Shown here in pieces: positions 33,513 through 41,717 of a stretch of 59,156 bases of DNA. The notes beneath the pieces were generated by a model. The model worked only from the letters and a program-made list of their open reading frames with translations, had not been told where the DNA came from and ran no database searches. A program made the translations under genes and the position numbers. Source of the DNA: Sphingobium boeckii (GTDB lineage Bacteria > Pseudomonadota > Alphaproteobacteria > Sphingomonadales > Sphingomonadaceae); assembly GCF_014199215.1 (NCBI RefSeq), contig NZ_JACIJC010000007.1:1-59156 (forward strand), given 5' to 3'. Each line of letters opens with the position of its first letter. Positions within the stretch are counted from its first letter, which is position 1.

Positions 33513-34882
33513 GCCAGCATCTCCCGCACGTCGACGATACGCCCGCTGATGGCAGCAGCAGCGACCATCACGGGGCTCATCAGATGCGTGCGCGCACCCG
33601 CCCCCTGCCGGCCTTCGAAATTGCGATTGGAGGTGGAGGCGCAGCGGGCACCCGCAGGCAGGCGATCCGTGTTCATCGCAACGCAGAGCGAGCAGCCGGG
33701 TTCGCGCCATTCGAAGCCGGCGTCCAGGAAGAGCTTGTCCAACCCCTCCGATTCCGCCTGCGCCTTGACGCGCATGGAGCCGGGCACGACGAGCGCGCGG
33801 ACGCCGGGCGCGACATGCCCGCCGCGAATGATCGACGCGGCGGAGCGCAGATCCTCGATGCGGCCGTTGGTGCAACTGCCGATGAAGGCGTGATCGATGG
33901 TAAGCCCGTTCATGGCCTCACCGGCATGGACGCCCATGTAACGCATCGGCTTGGCGAAACGGTCGTCATCGGGCAGCAGGGAGCGCACAGATACCACTTG
34001 ATCCGGGCTGGTGCCGAAGGTGACTTGAGGCGCGATCGTTTCGGATTCGATCGTGATTTCGGAGTCGAACAGGGCATCGGCATCGCTGGTGAGCGTGCGC
34101 CAGTAAGCGATGGCTGCATCCCAGTCCGCGCCATGCGGGGCGCGCGGACGGCCCTTCACATAAGCGAAGGTCTTGACGTCCGGCGCGACGAGGCCCGTGC
34201 GTGATCCGGCTTCGATCGCCATGTTGCACAGCGTCATGCGCCCTTCCATCGACAGCGCCTGGACCGCTTCACCCGCAAATTCCGTCGCATAGCCGGAACC
34301 GCCGGATGCGCCGACCGTGCCGATGAACGCCAGCGCCATGTCCTTGGCGGAGACGCCGGCTTGCAGCTTGCCCGTGAACGTGACGCGCATCGTCTTGGCC
34401 TTGGCCTGCCACAGCGCCTGCGTGGCCATGACCGTGCCGCATTCCGATGCGCCGACCCCGAAGGCCAGGGCGCCAAAGGCCCCATGAGTGGAGGTATGGC
34501 TGTCACCGCATACCAGCGTCATGCCCGGGAGAGTGAAGCCCTGTTCCGGTCCGATGACATGCACGATGCCCTGATCCTCGCCGTCGAGCCGCAGATATTC
34601 GATACCGAACTCAGCGCAATTGCTTTCGAGGAGTGCGACCTGTGCGGCCGCCTGGGAATCCTTGATCCCCTCCGCACGATCATGCGTCGGGACGGAGTGA
34701 TCGGCGACGGCAAGCTGCGTTTCCGGGCGACGCACCGTCAACCCATCCTCGCGCAACGCCTCGAAGCTTTGTGGCGTACTCACCTCGTGGAGCAGGTGGC
34801 GATCGATATAGAGAAGCGCCCTGTCGTCGCTCTCGACGACGACATGCGCGTCCCAGAGCTTTTGGTATAAAGTCCGCTGCAT
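33509..34882 (-). CDS. LeuC-like large subunit of an aconitase-type hydro-lyase
   Basis: 457 residues. All three iron-sulphur cysteines are present (GSCTNGR and GCSLC), with aconitase motifs [35 protein letters not shown] and [10 protein letters not shown]. It partners the LeuD-like subunit to dehydrate or isomerise a hydroxy-dicarboxylate. The ATG at 34882 ([13 protein letters not shown]) is the canonical LeuC start; upstream in-frame codons lack family similarity. It is first in a four-gene operon (leuC-leuD-lyase-dehydrogenase). The divergent intergenic region carries two copies of the 20-bp box seen throughout this cluster. Confidence 0.92.
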   Translation of the reverse strand: MQRTLYQKLWDAHVVVESDDRALLYIDRHLLHEVSTPQSFEALREDGLTVRRPETQLAVADHSVPTHDRAEGIKDSQAAAQVALLESNCAEFGIEYLRLDGEDQGIVHVIGPEQGFTLPGMTLVCGDSHTSTHGAFGALAFGVGASECGTVMATQALWQAKAKTMRVTFTGKLQAGVSAKDMALAFIGTVGASGGSGYATEFAGEAVQALSMEGRMTLCNMAIEAGSRTGLVAPDVKTFAYVKGRPRAPHGADWDAAIAYWRTLTSDADALFDSEITIESETIAPQVTFGTSPDQVVSVRSLLPDDDRFAKPMRYMGVHAGEAMNGLTIDHAFIGSCTNGRIEDLRSAASIIRGGHVAPGVRALVVPGSMRVKAQAESEGLDKLFLDAGFEWREPGCSLCVAMNTDRLPAGARCASTSNRNFEGRQGAGARTHLMSPVMVAAAAISGRIVDVREMLA

Positions 34883-34984
34883 CAGCTTATTCCCGTGGCG
34901 TGGCAGGGGCTGCTTAGCAGCCCGTCTCGCGGCCCGACTTCCCTGATCAAAATGGCCATGCACTGACATTCCTGTTGATCTCAA

Positions 34985-35004
34985 TTGTATTGGGTATATA
35001 TCAA
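34985..35004. promoter_or_regulatory. 20-bp regulon box (copy e)
   Basis: TTGTATTGGGTATATATCAA. It agrees with the cluster consensus at the end triplets TTG/CAA. It lies about 100 bases upstream of the leuC-like ATG on the minus strand. Confidence 0.6.
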
Positions 35005-35185
35005 TTAAAATCGGGATGTCGAGGTGACGGGCGCGCTCTTTTGCGGGGTCGCCGGGAAAAATTTCTCAGGACCATCGGCGCTGGATTTCAGTCCTTTGGT
35101 CGGCGGCTTGATCGACGGGCGCATCTTAGGGCCGATGGGCTAACGTTGAAAAAGTGATCGTCTGGCGCAGAAAGACGCTTGCCAA

Positions 35186-35205
35186 TTGTATCATATATAT
35201 ATCAA
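35186..35205. promoter_or_regulatory. 20-bp regulon box (copy f)
   Basis: TTGTATCATATATATATCAA, 57 bases before the VOC ATG. It is one of the best copies of the pseudopalindrome. Confidence 0.65.
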
Positions 35206-35262
35206 ATGGCGACATTGGCGATGCGCTATTTGGCGATCTCGCACAGATAGGAAGGACGAGGC

Positions 35263-36168
35263 ATGACGCTTCTGAAATGCGCGACGCATATTGTCGGGGA
35301 CGTGGACGCGGCCGTGGCGCGCTATTCGCAATGGCTGGATTACACCGTGGTCGAGGACGGGGTGATCCCTGCGGATCTTGCCGCAGCATGGAATGCGCCT
35401 GCCAGTGCAGGGCGCCGCTATGTCCTGATGCAGCCTTCATCGGGCAGTCCTGTCTTCCTTCGCTTTATCGAGGGCGACGACGTGCCCGACTATCGCCCCA
35501 TCCGCACCTATGGCTGGGCGGCGATCGAAATCTGCGTGTCCGATGTCGAGATCGTCAACGAGCGGATGATCGCTTCCAAGGTGTTCGATGTCATCGGCGC
35601 GCCCAAGCCGCTTGATGGCTTTCCCAATGTGAAACCGATGCAGGTGCGCGGACCGGATCAGGAAACCGTCTATCTCACCGAAATTCGCGTCGATGATCCA
35701 TCAAGCGGGCTGCCTCAGGTCAAATCGCTCGTCGATCGGCCGTTCATCCTCGTCCTGGCCTGTCCCGACCTGCGCGCGACCGCCAAATGGATGGCGGATG
35801 TGCTTGGTCTCGAGGTGATCGATCCCGTGGCCATCCGCTATTCCATGATCTCGCTCGCATTCGATCTGCCGGCGGAAAGCAAGCACGAACTGGTGACGGC
35901 GAAGTGGCAGGGTCAGGTGTTTCTGGAGGCGGATCAATATCCCGAGGGGACCACCGTCCGCCCCGCGCATCCCGGCGCTTTGCCACCCGGCGTTTCGATT
36001 GTTTCGATGGTGCACCCCGATCTGGCGCGGCTGGAGGGGCATTGGGCTTCGCCGCCAGTGTCGCGCGATGGCGCGCTTTATGCCGGTGCGCGCGTCGGCC
36101 TGCTCAAGACGCCCGAGGGCGCGCTTCTCGAAGTGATTGAAGGCGATCCGATCGCCTGGGGCAACTGA
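35263..36168 (+). CDS. VOC (glyoxalase/dioxygenase-fold) protein
   Basis: 301 residues forming two tandem VOC modules (about 1-130 and 140-290). They are recognisable from HIVGDVDAAVARYSQWLDYT, AAIEICVSDVEIVNERMIAS and FILVLACPDLRATAKWMADV LGLEV. Metal ligands cannot be fixed with confidence (candidates: His near the N-terminus and Glu in LLEVIEGDP at the end). The VOC fold covers ring-cleaving dioxygenases, lyases and isomerases, so only the fold is claimed. AGGACGAGG precedes the ATG. It leads a five-gene operon (VOC, alpha/beta-hydrolase-fold, membrane protein, two paralogous unknown proteins) preceded by a regulon box. Confidence 0.75.
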   Translation: MTLLKCATHIVGDVDAAVARYSQWLDYTVVEDGVIPADLAAAWNAPASAGRRYVLMQPSSGSPVFLRFIEGDDVPDYRPIRTYGWAAIEICVSDVEIVNERMIASKVFDVIGAPKPLDGFPNVKPMQVRGPDQETVYLTEIRVDDPSSGLPQVKSLVDRPFILVLACPDLRATAKWMADVLGLEVIDPVAIRYSMISLAFDLPAESKHELVTAKWQGQVFLEADQYPEGTTVRPAHPGALPPGVSIVSMVHPDLARLEGHWASPPVSRDGALYAGARVGLLKTPEGALLEVIEGDPIAWGN

Positions 36169-36201
36169 GGCCGCCCTGCGCGGCTCCATCAAGGATCAAG
36201 C

Positions 36202-37062
36202 ATGACTGAAACAGTTGAAATCAAACGGGGCTTTGTCGATCTGGCGCATGGCCAGATCCATTATCGCCATGCGGGATCGGGTGAGCCGATTTTGACGCTG
36301 CACGCATCGCCGGGCAGCTCGCGCCAGCTTCTGAGCGTGATCGGCGGCCTGGCGGCCGGGGGCAAGGTCTATGCGCCCGATACGCCGGGCAATGGCGACA
36401 GCGTGCCGCTCTTCGATCGTGAACCCATTCTGCCCGAACTGGCCGAAGCGGCGCTCCGCTTCATGGATGCGATGGGGTTGGAGACGGTGAAGCTCTATGG
36501 GTCTCACACCGGCGCGGCCATCGCGGCAGAGCTTGCGATCCTCGCGCCCGAGCGCATCAGCCATATCGTATTGGATGGCGTAAGCTGGCTGACGCCGGAG
36601 GAGCTGGAAGACATATTGGCCAATTATGCCTTTCCCTTTGTGCCCGATCAGGACGGCGCGCATCTGACCCGCCTGTTCCAGTTCTGCCGGGATCAATATA
36701 TGTTTTTCCCCTGGTATAAGCGTACCCGGGAAGGCCGTCGCGACAATGGTCTAGGCAGCGCCGCCGATCTCCACGCCTGGGCGTTGGAAGTGATGAAGGC
36801 GAGCGAGACCTACCACCTCAATTATCGCGCGGCGTTCAAATGGAATGCGCGCGATCGCCTGCCGCTTGTCACGGTGCCGGCGCTATTCATGGCGGGCGAG
36901 AATGATCCCTTGTTCGATATCACGAGCGAATTGTCATCGACCATTGCCGGTGGGCGCTTCGTTGCCCTGCCGCGCTTCGATGCCCCTAACTTTGTGGATC
37001 AGCGCCACGCCGCGATCACGACGTTCTTTGCCGAACGCTCTTCCACCCCGACGGAGGCTTGA
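36202..37062 (+). CDS. Alpha/beta-hydrolase-fold protein with His at the nucleophile position
   Basis: 286 residues with the full alpha/beta-hydrolase layout: oxyanion-loop region LTLHASPGSSRQ, strand-5 elbow LYGSHTGAAIAAEL, acid-loop ALFMAGENDPLFD and a C-terminal RHAAITTFF. The elbow should read G-x-Ser-x-G, but here it is G-S-H-T-G, so the nucleophile position is His. The product is therefore probably not a conventional esterase; it may be a lyase or a cofactor-free enzyme, or use another residue. The fused gene at 43057-44754 shows the same HT pattern, so they form a subfamily. Second gene of the VOC operon; AAGGA precedes the ATG. Confidence 0.85.
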   Translation: MTETVEIKRGFVDLAHGQIHYRHAGSGEPILTLHASPGSSRQLLSVIGGLAAGGKVYAPDTPGNGDSVPLFDREPILPELAEAALRFMDAMGLETVKLYGSHTGAAIAAELAILAPERISHIVLDGVSWLTPEELEDILANYAFPFVPDQDGAHLTRLFQFCRDQYMFFPWYKRTREGRRDNGLGSAADLHAWALEVMKASETYHLNYRAAFKWNARDRLPLVTVPALFMAGENDPLFDITSELSSTIAGGRFVALPRFDAPNFVDQRHAAITTFFAERSSTPTEA

Positions 37063-37064
37063 TC

Positions 37065-37724
37065 ATGGATTTCGGCGGATCACTGCTCACATTTCTCCAT
37101 ATCTTGATTCCCATCTACTGGCTGGGCGGAGACCTGGGAGCCTTTTATGGATCGACCTTCATGACCGATCCAAAGCGGTCGGTCGCTGAGCGTTTGATGG
37201 CGCTCAAGATCCTCAACAATATCGATATGGCTCCTCGCACGGCGCTGATCCTGTCTTTCCCTACGGGCTTTGCCTTGGCCTGGGCCAAAGGCTGGATCGA
37301 TGTATCGGGTGTCGCGGTAGCGGTCGTGGTCGTAGCTTTCCTGATCTGGCTCGCTTTGGCCTGGGCCGTGCACCTCCAGCACGGTGGCGGCAGCGGCATC
37401 AAGAAACTCGATATCGCCATCCGCTACGTCGTTCTGGCAGGGCTGGCCTATGGCGGCACGATGGGCCTCACCGGCGGTCTGCCCATCCCCTTCTTTATGG
37501 CGATCAAGCTCTGCATTCTGGCGGTTTGCGTTGCTTTGGGGCTGCTCGTGCGCCGGCAATTGGTGCCCTTGTTCGGCGCGATCCGCACGATGATCGCGAC
37601 CGGGCCGACGCCCGAAAGCGACGCGGTCATTGCCGCCGTCAATGCCAAGGCACGCATCTCGGTGCTGACCATCTGGGGGCTGGTCCTGCTGGCCAGCTTT
37701 CTCGGTATCGCGCGCCCGGCCTAA
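37065..37724 (+). CDS. Multi-helix membrane protein, function unknown
   Basis: 219 residues with about six hydrophobic segments (SLLTFLHILIPIYWLGGDLG, ALILSFPTGFALAW, VAVAVVVVAFLIWLALAWAV, and others). It has conserved-looking charged and His positions (LHIL near the start, VHLQHGGGSG in the middle). Similar small proteins appear beside catabolic and copper/cytochrome genes, but I cannot name the family. GGAGG seven bases before the ATG at 37065 fixes the start; the hydrolase stop lies just upstream. Third gene of the VOC operon. Confidence 0.65.
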   Translation: MDFGGSLLTFLHILIPIYWLGGDLGAFYGSTFMTDPKRSVAERLMALKILNNIDMAPRTALILSFPTGFALAWAKGWIDVSGVAVAVVVVAFLIWLALAWAVHLQHGGGSGIKKLDIAIRYVVLAGLAYGGTMGLTGGLPIPFFMAIKLCILAVCVALGLLVRRQLVPLFGAIRTMIATGPTPESDAVIAAVNAKARISVLTIWGLVLLASFLGIARPA

Positions 37725-37763
37725 GCGCTTTTCCACCTGCTCATATAAATGGAGAGACACGTC

Positions 37764-38489
37764 ATGAAACATGAAACGATCAGCGGTAAGATCCTCTACA
37801 CGTCCAGAAAGCCGGGTCGCGAAGGTGAGGAGCGGGGCCGCGAATATTTCACCTTCACCAAGCATAGCGATGGCAGCCGCACGTTGCGGGCGCTGTGTGA
37901 GATCGAAGAACCCAGCCCCACGGTGATGCGCGACATCACCTACAGCCTCGATGCAAACGATATGCCGACCGATTGCTTCGTGCGCCTGATGATCGGTGAC
38001 ACGTTCATGGGGGCCGGCCTGTTCCGGATCACGGAGGATTTCGTGGAATGCGAAAGTTTCGGCCCGTCGATCGGCCGCCTTTCGCAAAAAGTCCCCATCG
38101 TCGGGACGTTTGACGGCTTTGGCACGCACCCGATTCAGGGCGACGCCTATATCACCAAGAAGATGGACAAATCCAAGGGGCCGCACGCCCGCGCGCTGCG
38201 CACCTTCCTGCCATCGCCTGACCATCGCGGGGCCACGCCGCCGATGATCTCTGAAGTGAACATCCAGCTTGCCTATCTGGGCGACGAGACGGTGACTGTA
38301 GAGGCTGGCACCTTCGCCGCTTCTCATTATCGCTTCAGCGATCCCGACGCCGGCATGGCGACGGCGGACGGCGCACACCCGGATTATGACGTGTGGGTCA
38401 CGGCAGACGACGACGCCATTTTCCTCAAGGGCGGCGTCGGCGGCTATATGCAGACCTGGTACGAACTCGCCGAACTGACGCGCCGCTGA
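37764..38489 (+). CDS. Unrecognised protein, tandem paralogue 1
   Basis: 241 residues, soluble, no signal peptide. Family not recognised. The middle and end (DETVTVEAGTFAASHYRFSD, then HPDYDVWVTADDDAIFLKGG VGGYMQTWYEL) recall the beta-rich barrel of DUF3108/DUF6134-type proteins (V.VPAG.F...HYR...DVWV), a weak inference. The charged start GKILYTSRKPGREGEERGRE is shared with the next gene. The two proteins are about 70% identical by eye and arose by tandem duplication. GGAGAG lies seven bases before the ATG at 37764. Fourth gene of the VOC operon. Confidence 0.8.
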   Translation: MKHETISGKILYTSRKPGREGEERGREYFTFTKHSDGSRTLRALCEIEEPSPTVMRDITYSLDANDMPTDCFVRLMIGDTFMGAGLFRITEDFVECESFGPSIGRLSQKVPIVGTFDGFGTHPIQGDAYITKKMDKSKGPHARALRTFLPSPDHRGATPPMISEVNIQLAYLGDETVTVEAGTFAASHYRFSDPDAGMATADGAHPDYDVWVTADDDAIFLKGGVGGYMQTWYELAELTRR

Positions 38490-38550
38490 TCGACAGGCCT
38501 GCGCCGCCGCTGGATTGAAATGGCGGCGCAGCGCCTGCTGGAGATCTGAC

Positions 38551-39258
38551 ATGCAGCATCGATCGCTCGTCGGAAAGATCCTCTACACCTCCATGAAGCC
38601 GGGCCGGGAGGGGCAGGAAAGGGGGCGGGAGGATTTCACCTTCACCGTCCATCCGGATGGTAGCCGAACGGTGCGCGCGCTCTGCGAGATCGAGGAGCCG
38701 GCTCCTACGGTGTTGCGTGATATCACCTGCAGTTTCGATGCGAACGATCGACCCACGGACTGCTTCGTTCGGCTGATGATCGATGATCGGTTTCTGGGTG
38801 CGGGTCTGTTCCGCTTCACCCAAGATGCGGTGGAATGCGAGAGCTTTGGGCCTTCCATCGGCCGCGTATCGCAGACCATGCCGCTCGGTGGATCCTATGA
38901 CGGCGTCGGGATGCACCCGATCTCAGGGGACGCCTATATCGTCAAGATGATGGACAAGGCCCGCGGGCCGCACAGTCGCGTGGTGCGCAGTTTTATTCCC
39001 TCGCCCGACCATCGCGGCGTCGGCGCGCCCTTGATCGGGGAGGGGCGGATGCAATGCACCTATTTGGGCGATGAGAACGTCACCGTGAAGGCGGGCCGTT
39101 TCGAGGCATCGCACTTTCGCTTCACCGATCCCGAAACACAGAGCCATCCCGATTACGACATCTGGGTCACGGCCGATGACGACGCCATTTTTCTGAAAGG
39201 CGGGGTCGGGGGCTATATGCAGACCTGGTATGAGCTCGTGGCGTTACACCAGCGGTAA
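38551..39258 (+). CDS. Unrecognised protein, tandem paralogue 2
   Basis: 235 residues, closely related to the preceding gene along the whole length. Shared segments include ESFGPSIGR, FIPSPDHRG/FLPSPDHRG and DDDAIFLKGGVGGYMQTWYE. Differences are spread evenly, and a short DAGMATADG insertion of paralogue 1 is missing here. GGAG seven bases before the ATG supports the start. Retaining both copies suggests a hetero-oligomer or two related substrates. Last gene of the VOC operon; it converges on the cupin gene. Confidence 0.8.
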   Translation: MQHRSLVGKILYTSMKPGREGQERGREDFTFTVHPDGSRTVRALCEIEEPAPTVLRDITCSFDANDRPTDCFVRLMIDDRFLGAGLFRFTQDAVECESFGPSIGRVSQTMPLGGSYDGVGMHPISGDAYIVKMMDKARGPHSRVVRSFIPSPDHRGVGAPLIGEGRMQCTYLGDENVTVKAGRFEASHFRFTDPETQSHPDYDIWVTADDDAIFLKGGVGGYMQTWYELVALHQR

Positions 39259-39300
39259 CGCCATTTCCGAAACGCCATGGCGCGCGGCAGCAGCCCGCGG

Positions 39301-40116
39301 TCAGAACGCCTCCGGTCCGTCCCAGGGGCGGGTCCAGCTTTCGGGCGTGCCTTCGGGGATTGCGGGAGCGTAGGGTGCGCCGATCGGCAGCGGCTTGGGC
39401 GCCGACCATTCGGTGCGGACCTTGTTCGCGCCCGCCCGCATGATCTGGAAGAAGCCGGCTTGCGACACATGGGGGCCGTGCACGATGCCGGGCGGACGAT
39501 AGAAATAAGCGCCCGGCCGGATCAATCCCTCGGGCGTCCACATCTCGCCCTGAAGCATCAGCATCTCTTCAAAATGATCATGAGTCTCCGCTGGCATGGC
39601 GTCGGCCGGAGGCACGCCATGGGGCAGGCCCAGCAGCAGGAAGGTCCGCGAACTGTCATTGGGGCCAAGACGCATCACTTTGCGGGCAAGGCGCAGATGC
39701 GCAATCTGGGGATCACTTGCAGACATGTCCCACGGCACCGACAGAGGGTCGACTGTGATCGCCTCCGACACGCCTGAAATGCTGTTGGGATCGTCGCGGC
39801 CATAGCGGAAGATGAGCAGGGTGGCGCCCTGTTCGCTCGCCCTGATGCCGGCGCTCTCCCCGCGCGGGATGAAACCATAGGCATGATAGGCGCGCGCCTT
39901 TTCATCGATCACGATGGTGCCATCGAGCACGAAATATTCCTCGGCGCGGTCTTCCGGTCCCATATCCTCACGGATGAACCCTGCTGGATAGCGCACGATG
40001 CAGGTCTCCGCGCCGTCCGCCGGATCGAAATTCAATCGTTTCACCCGCGTGCCATCGGCCTGCACCTGCCAGTCGATATTCTGGCATTGGACGAATTCGA
40101 TATAGGGGCGGGCCAT
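39301..40116 (-). CDS. Bicupin protein
   Basis: 271 residues with two cupin-like halves. The first (about 50-110) lacks most metal ligands (DRAEEYFVLDGTIVIDE). The second (about 175-235) has a candidate site, THDHFEEMLMLQGEM ... PPGIVHGPH, with two His, a Glu and a later His, suggesting Fe or Mn binding. It could be a dioxygenase, an isomerase or a sensor. It is the last gene of the operon hydrolase-MFS-FAD oxidase-cupin; its ATG lies three bases after the FAD-oxidase stop. Confidence 0.8.
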   Translation of the reverse strand: MARPYIEFVQCQNIDWQVQADGTRVKRLNFDPADGAETCIVRYPAGFIREDMGPEDRAEEYFVLDGTIVIDEKARAYHAYGFIPRGESAGIRASEQGATLLIFRYGRDDPNSISGVSEAITVDPLSVPWDMSASDPQIAHLRLARKVMRLGPNDSSRTFLLLGLPHGVPPADAMPAETHDHFEEMLMLQGEMWTPEGLIRPGAYFYRPPGIVHGPHVSQAGFFQIMRAGANKVRTEWSAPKPLPIGAPYAPAIPEGTPESWTRPWDGPEAF

Positions 40117-40118
40117 GG

Positions 40119-41717
40119 TCAGGCGGCCAGGCCGAGGGCACCCGGATTGATCCGGCCCTCCGGATCCAGAAGGTGCTTGACGCCTTCGATCAGCAAGCGC
40201 GATTCAGGACGCATGATATCGGCATAGTGATAGGTGCGGCCGATCTGATTGGACTGCGCGCCGAACGCGGCGAACAGTTCCACGATCTCTCCGCGCACTT
40301 TCATGACAAGCGCGCGCGCCTGTGGATTGGGAACGGGCTCTGCGGTCTTCGCCTTGGTCTCCGCGCTCACCATGGCATGGTGCATCGGCAACCAACTGTC
40401 ATGCCAATTGAACACCGGCTCATAGCTGAAAACGTGACTGCCGATCACGGTGAGAAGGCGCGATACGATCACGCCCGCCGCATCCAGATCGCTTTGGTGG
40501 CGCGCGATGAGCGCTTCGACCGCATCGACGAGCTTGTGTGCATCACTATGGGCGACCTTGGCATTGAGCGCGATCCATCGATCGCCCGTCGCCCCCAGCA
40601 CGGCGTCGAGCTGCGAGAAAGGATCGGCGCGGCCGGCGCGGGGGATGGAATTGGGCAGTTCCTTTCCACCGAGCTTCGCCACGATCGCGCGGGCCAGAGC
40701 CATGTCTCCGTCTACGGCTTCGCGGCTGCGACCGGCCAGGACGATGTGAAGCGAATAACAACCGTCGTCGATGAAATCGCGGCCAGCCATGGCAAGCTGC
40801 GCACCAGCTTTGAGCCCGCGCAGCAGTCCGCGCTCTTGCGTGACCACCTTCATCAGCGTCTTGGCATCCTTGACCAGGTCGCTCGGCGTGGCAAGCGCCT
40901 GCCGGGTCTTGTCCGGATCCATCATAAAGGCATCTTCTGCGAGTTCGCAGCGGCCGATCTCGCAAATCGCCTCGACGCCGGCATCCCGATCCTGAAAGCC
41001 GAAGGACAGATAGTCGGTGTGCGCCGGGGTGCGCATCATGCGAAAGGTGAGTTGACCCTTGATGCCCATCGCGCCGGCATCGTGCACGAAAAGCCCGGTG
41101 GTATCGGGGCCGAAGGTGCGGGAAAACGGACGCGTCGCCGTGGAGATCGCCGTCTGCCCGGTGTGGAGGATGGATCCGTCGGCCAGCACGACCTGCAGGC
41201 CCAGCACGATCTCCGCAGAAGTGCCGTAGCGGGCAGTGCCTAGAAACAGCGCCCCGTTGGACAGGCCACCGCCCACGGTCGCGCCCCGACCGGAAAAGGT
41301 GCCGAAAAACGGCAAGCGCAGGCCCAGAGGTTTCAGGGCTTCGTGGATGGCCATCCATGTCACGCCCGCCTCGACGGTGATGAGCATGTCCTGCGCATTG
41401 ATTTCGATAATTTTGTTCATACGCCGCAGATCGACCGCGACCGCGCCTTCGGTTGGCGAGACATAGCCCTGCACATAGGTCAGCCCGCCACCGCGGGGGA
41501 GGAGCGCGAGCCCGGCCTTGGCGATTTCCTTTGCGGCGGCACTCAGTTGTTCGATCGAATCCGGACGGATGACGGCGGCGACCAATCCGGACGCGCTGTA
41601 GAGATCGGCGGAATGAAGGCGGCGGCTCTCCATGTCGATCAGCAAACCCTCGGCGCCGAGAATGGCATCGAGACTTTCGATCAGGCTGTCGCGGGTGATG
41701 GCGGCGGTCGTGGTCAA
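40119..41717 (-). CDS. FAD-linked oxidase of the VAO/GlcD type
   Basis: 532 residues. An N-terminal FAD-binding (PCMH) domain (about 20-230) shows LLPRGGGLTYVQGYVSPTEG, EAGVTWMAIHEAL and FSGRGATVGGGLSNGALFLG. The C-terminal FAD-oxidase domain ends in the typical LLDPEGRINPGALGL. Family members oxidise phenolic side chains, 2-hydroxyacids or similar substrates with flavin. It is paralogous to 56355-57974. The TTG at 41717 overlaps the MFS stop and follows AAGGGAAG. Confidence 0.9.
   Translation of the reverse strand: MTTTAAITRDSLIESLDAILGAEGLLIDMESRRLHSADLYSASGLVAAVIRPDSIEQLSAAAKEIAKAGLALLPRGGGLTYVQGYVSPTEGAVAVDLRRMNKIIEINAQDMLITVEAGVTWMAIHEALKPLGLRLPFFGTFSGRGATVGGGLSNGALFLGTARYGTSAEIVLGLQVVLADGSILHTGQTAISTATRPFSRTFGPDTTGLFVHDAGAMGIKGQLTFRMMRTPAHTDYLSFGFQDRDAGVEAICEIGRCELAEDAFMMDPDKTRQALATPSDLVKDAKTLMKVVTQERGLLRGLKAGAQLAMAGRDFIDDGCYSLHIVLAGRSREAVDGDMALARAIVAKLGGKELPNSIPRAGRADPFSQLDAVLGATGDRWIALNAKVAHSDAHKLVDAVEALIARHQSDLDAAGVIVSRLLTVIGSHVFSYEPVFNWHDSWLPMHHAMVSAETKAKTAEPVPNPQARALVMKVRGEIVELFAAFGAQSNQIGRTYHYADIMRPESRLLIEGVKHLLDPEGRINPGALGLAA

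Larger units (their letters stand above)
34883..35262. promoter_or_regulatory. Divergent promoter region of the leuC-like and VOC operons
   Basis: 380 bases with no credible gene. It holds two 20-bp boxes (34985-35004 and 35186-35205), one near each operon, and AT-rich -10-like sequences overlapping them. This layout suggests each divergent promoter has its own operator. Confidence 0.6.

Noticed and set aside
37080-38552. 490-codon minus-strand frame opposite the membrane protein and paralogue 1
   Set aside because: It spans two well-supported plus-strand genes with family features and ribosome sites, and its own sequence is His/Arg/Asp-rich without domains.
40173-41243. 356-codon plus-strand frame opposite the FAD oxidase
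   Set aside because: It is the antisense of conserved FAD-oxidase motifs, with no start signal and no domains.
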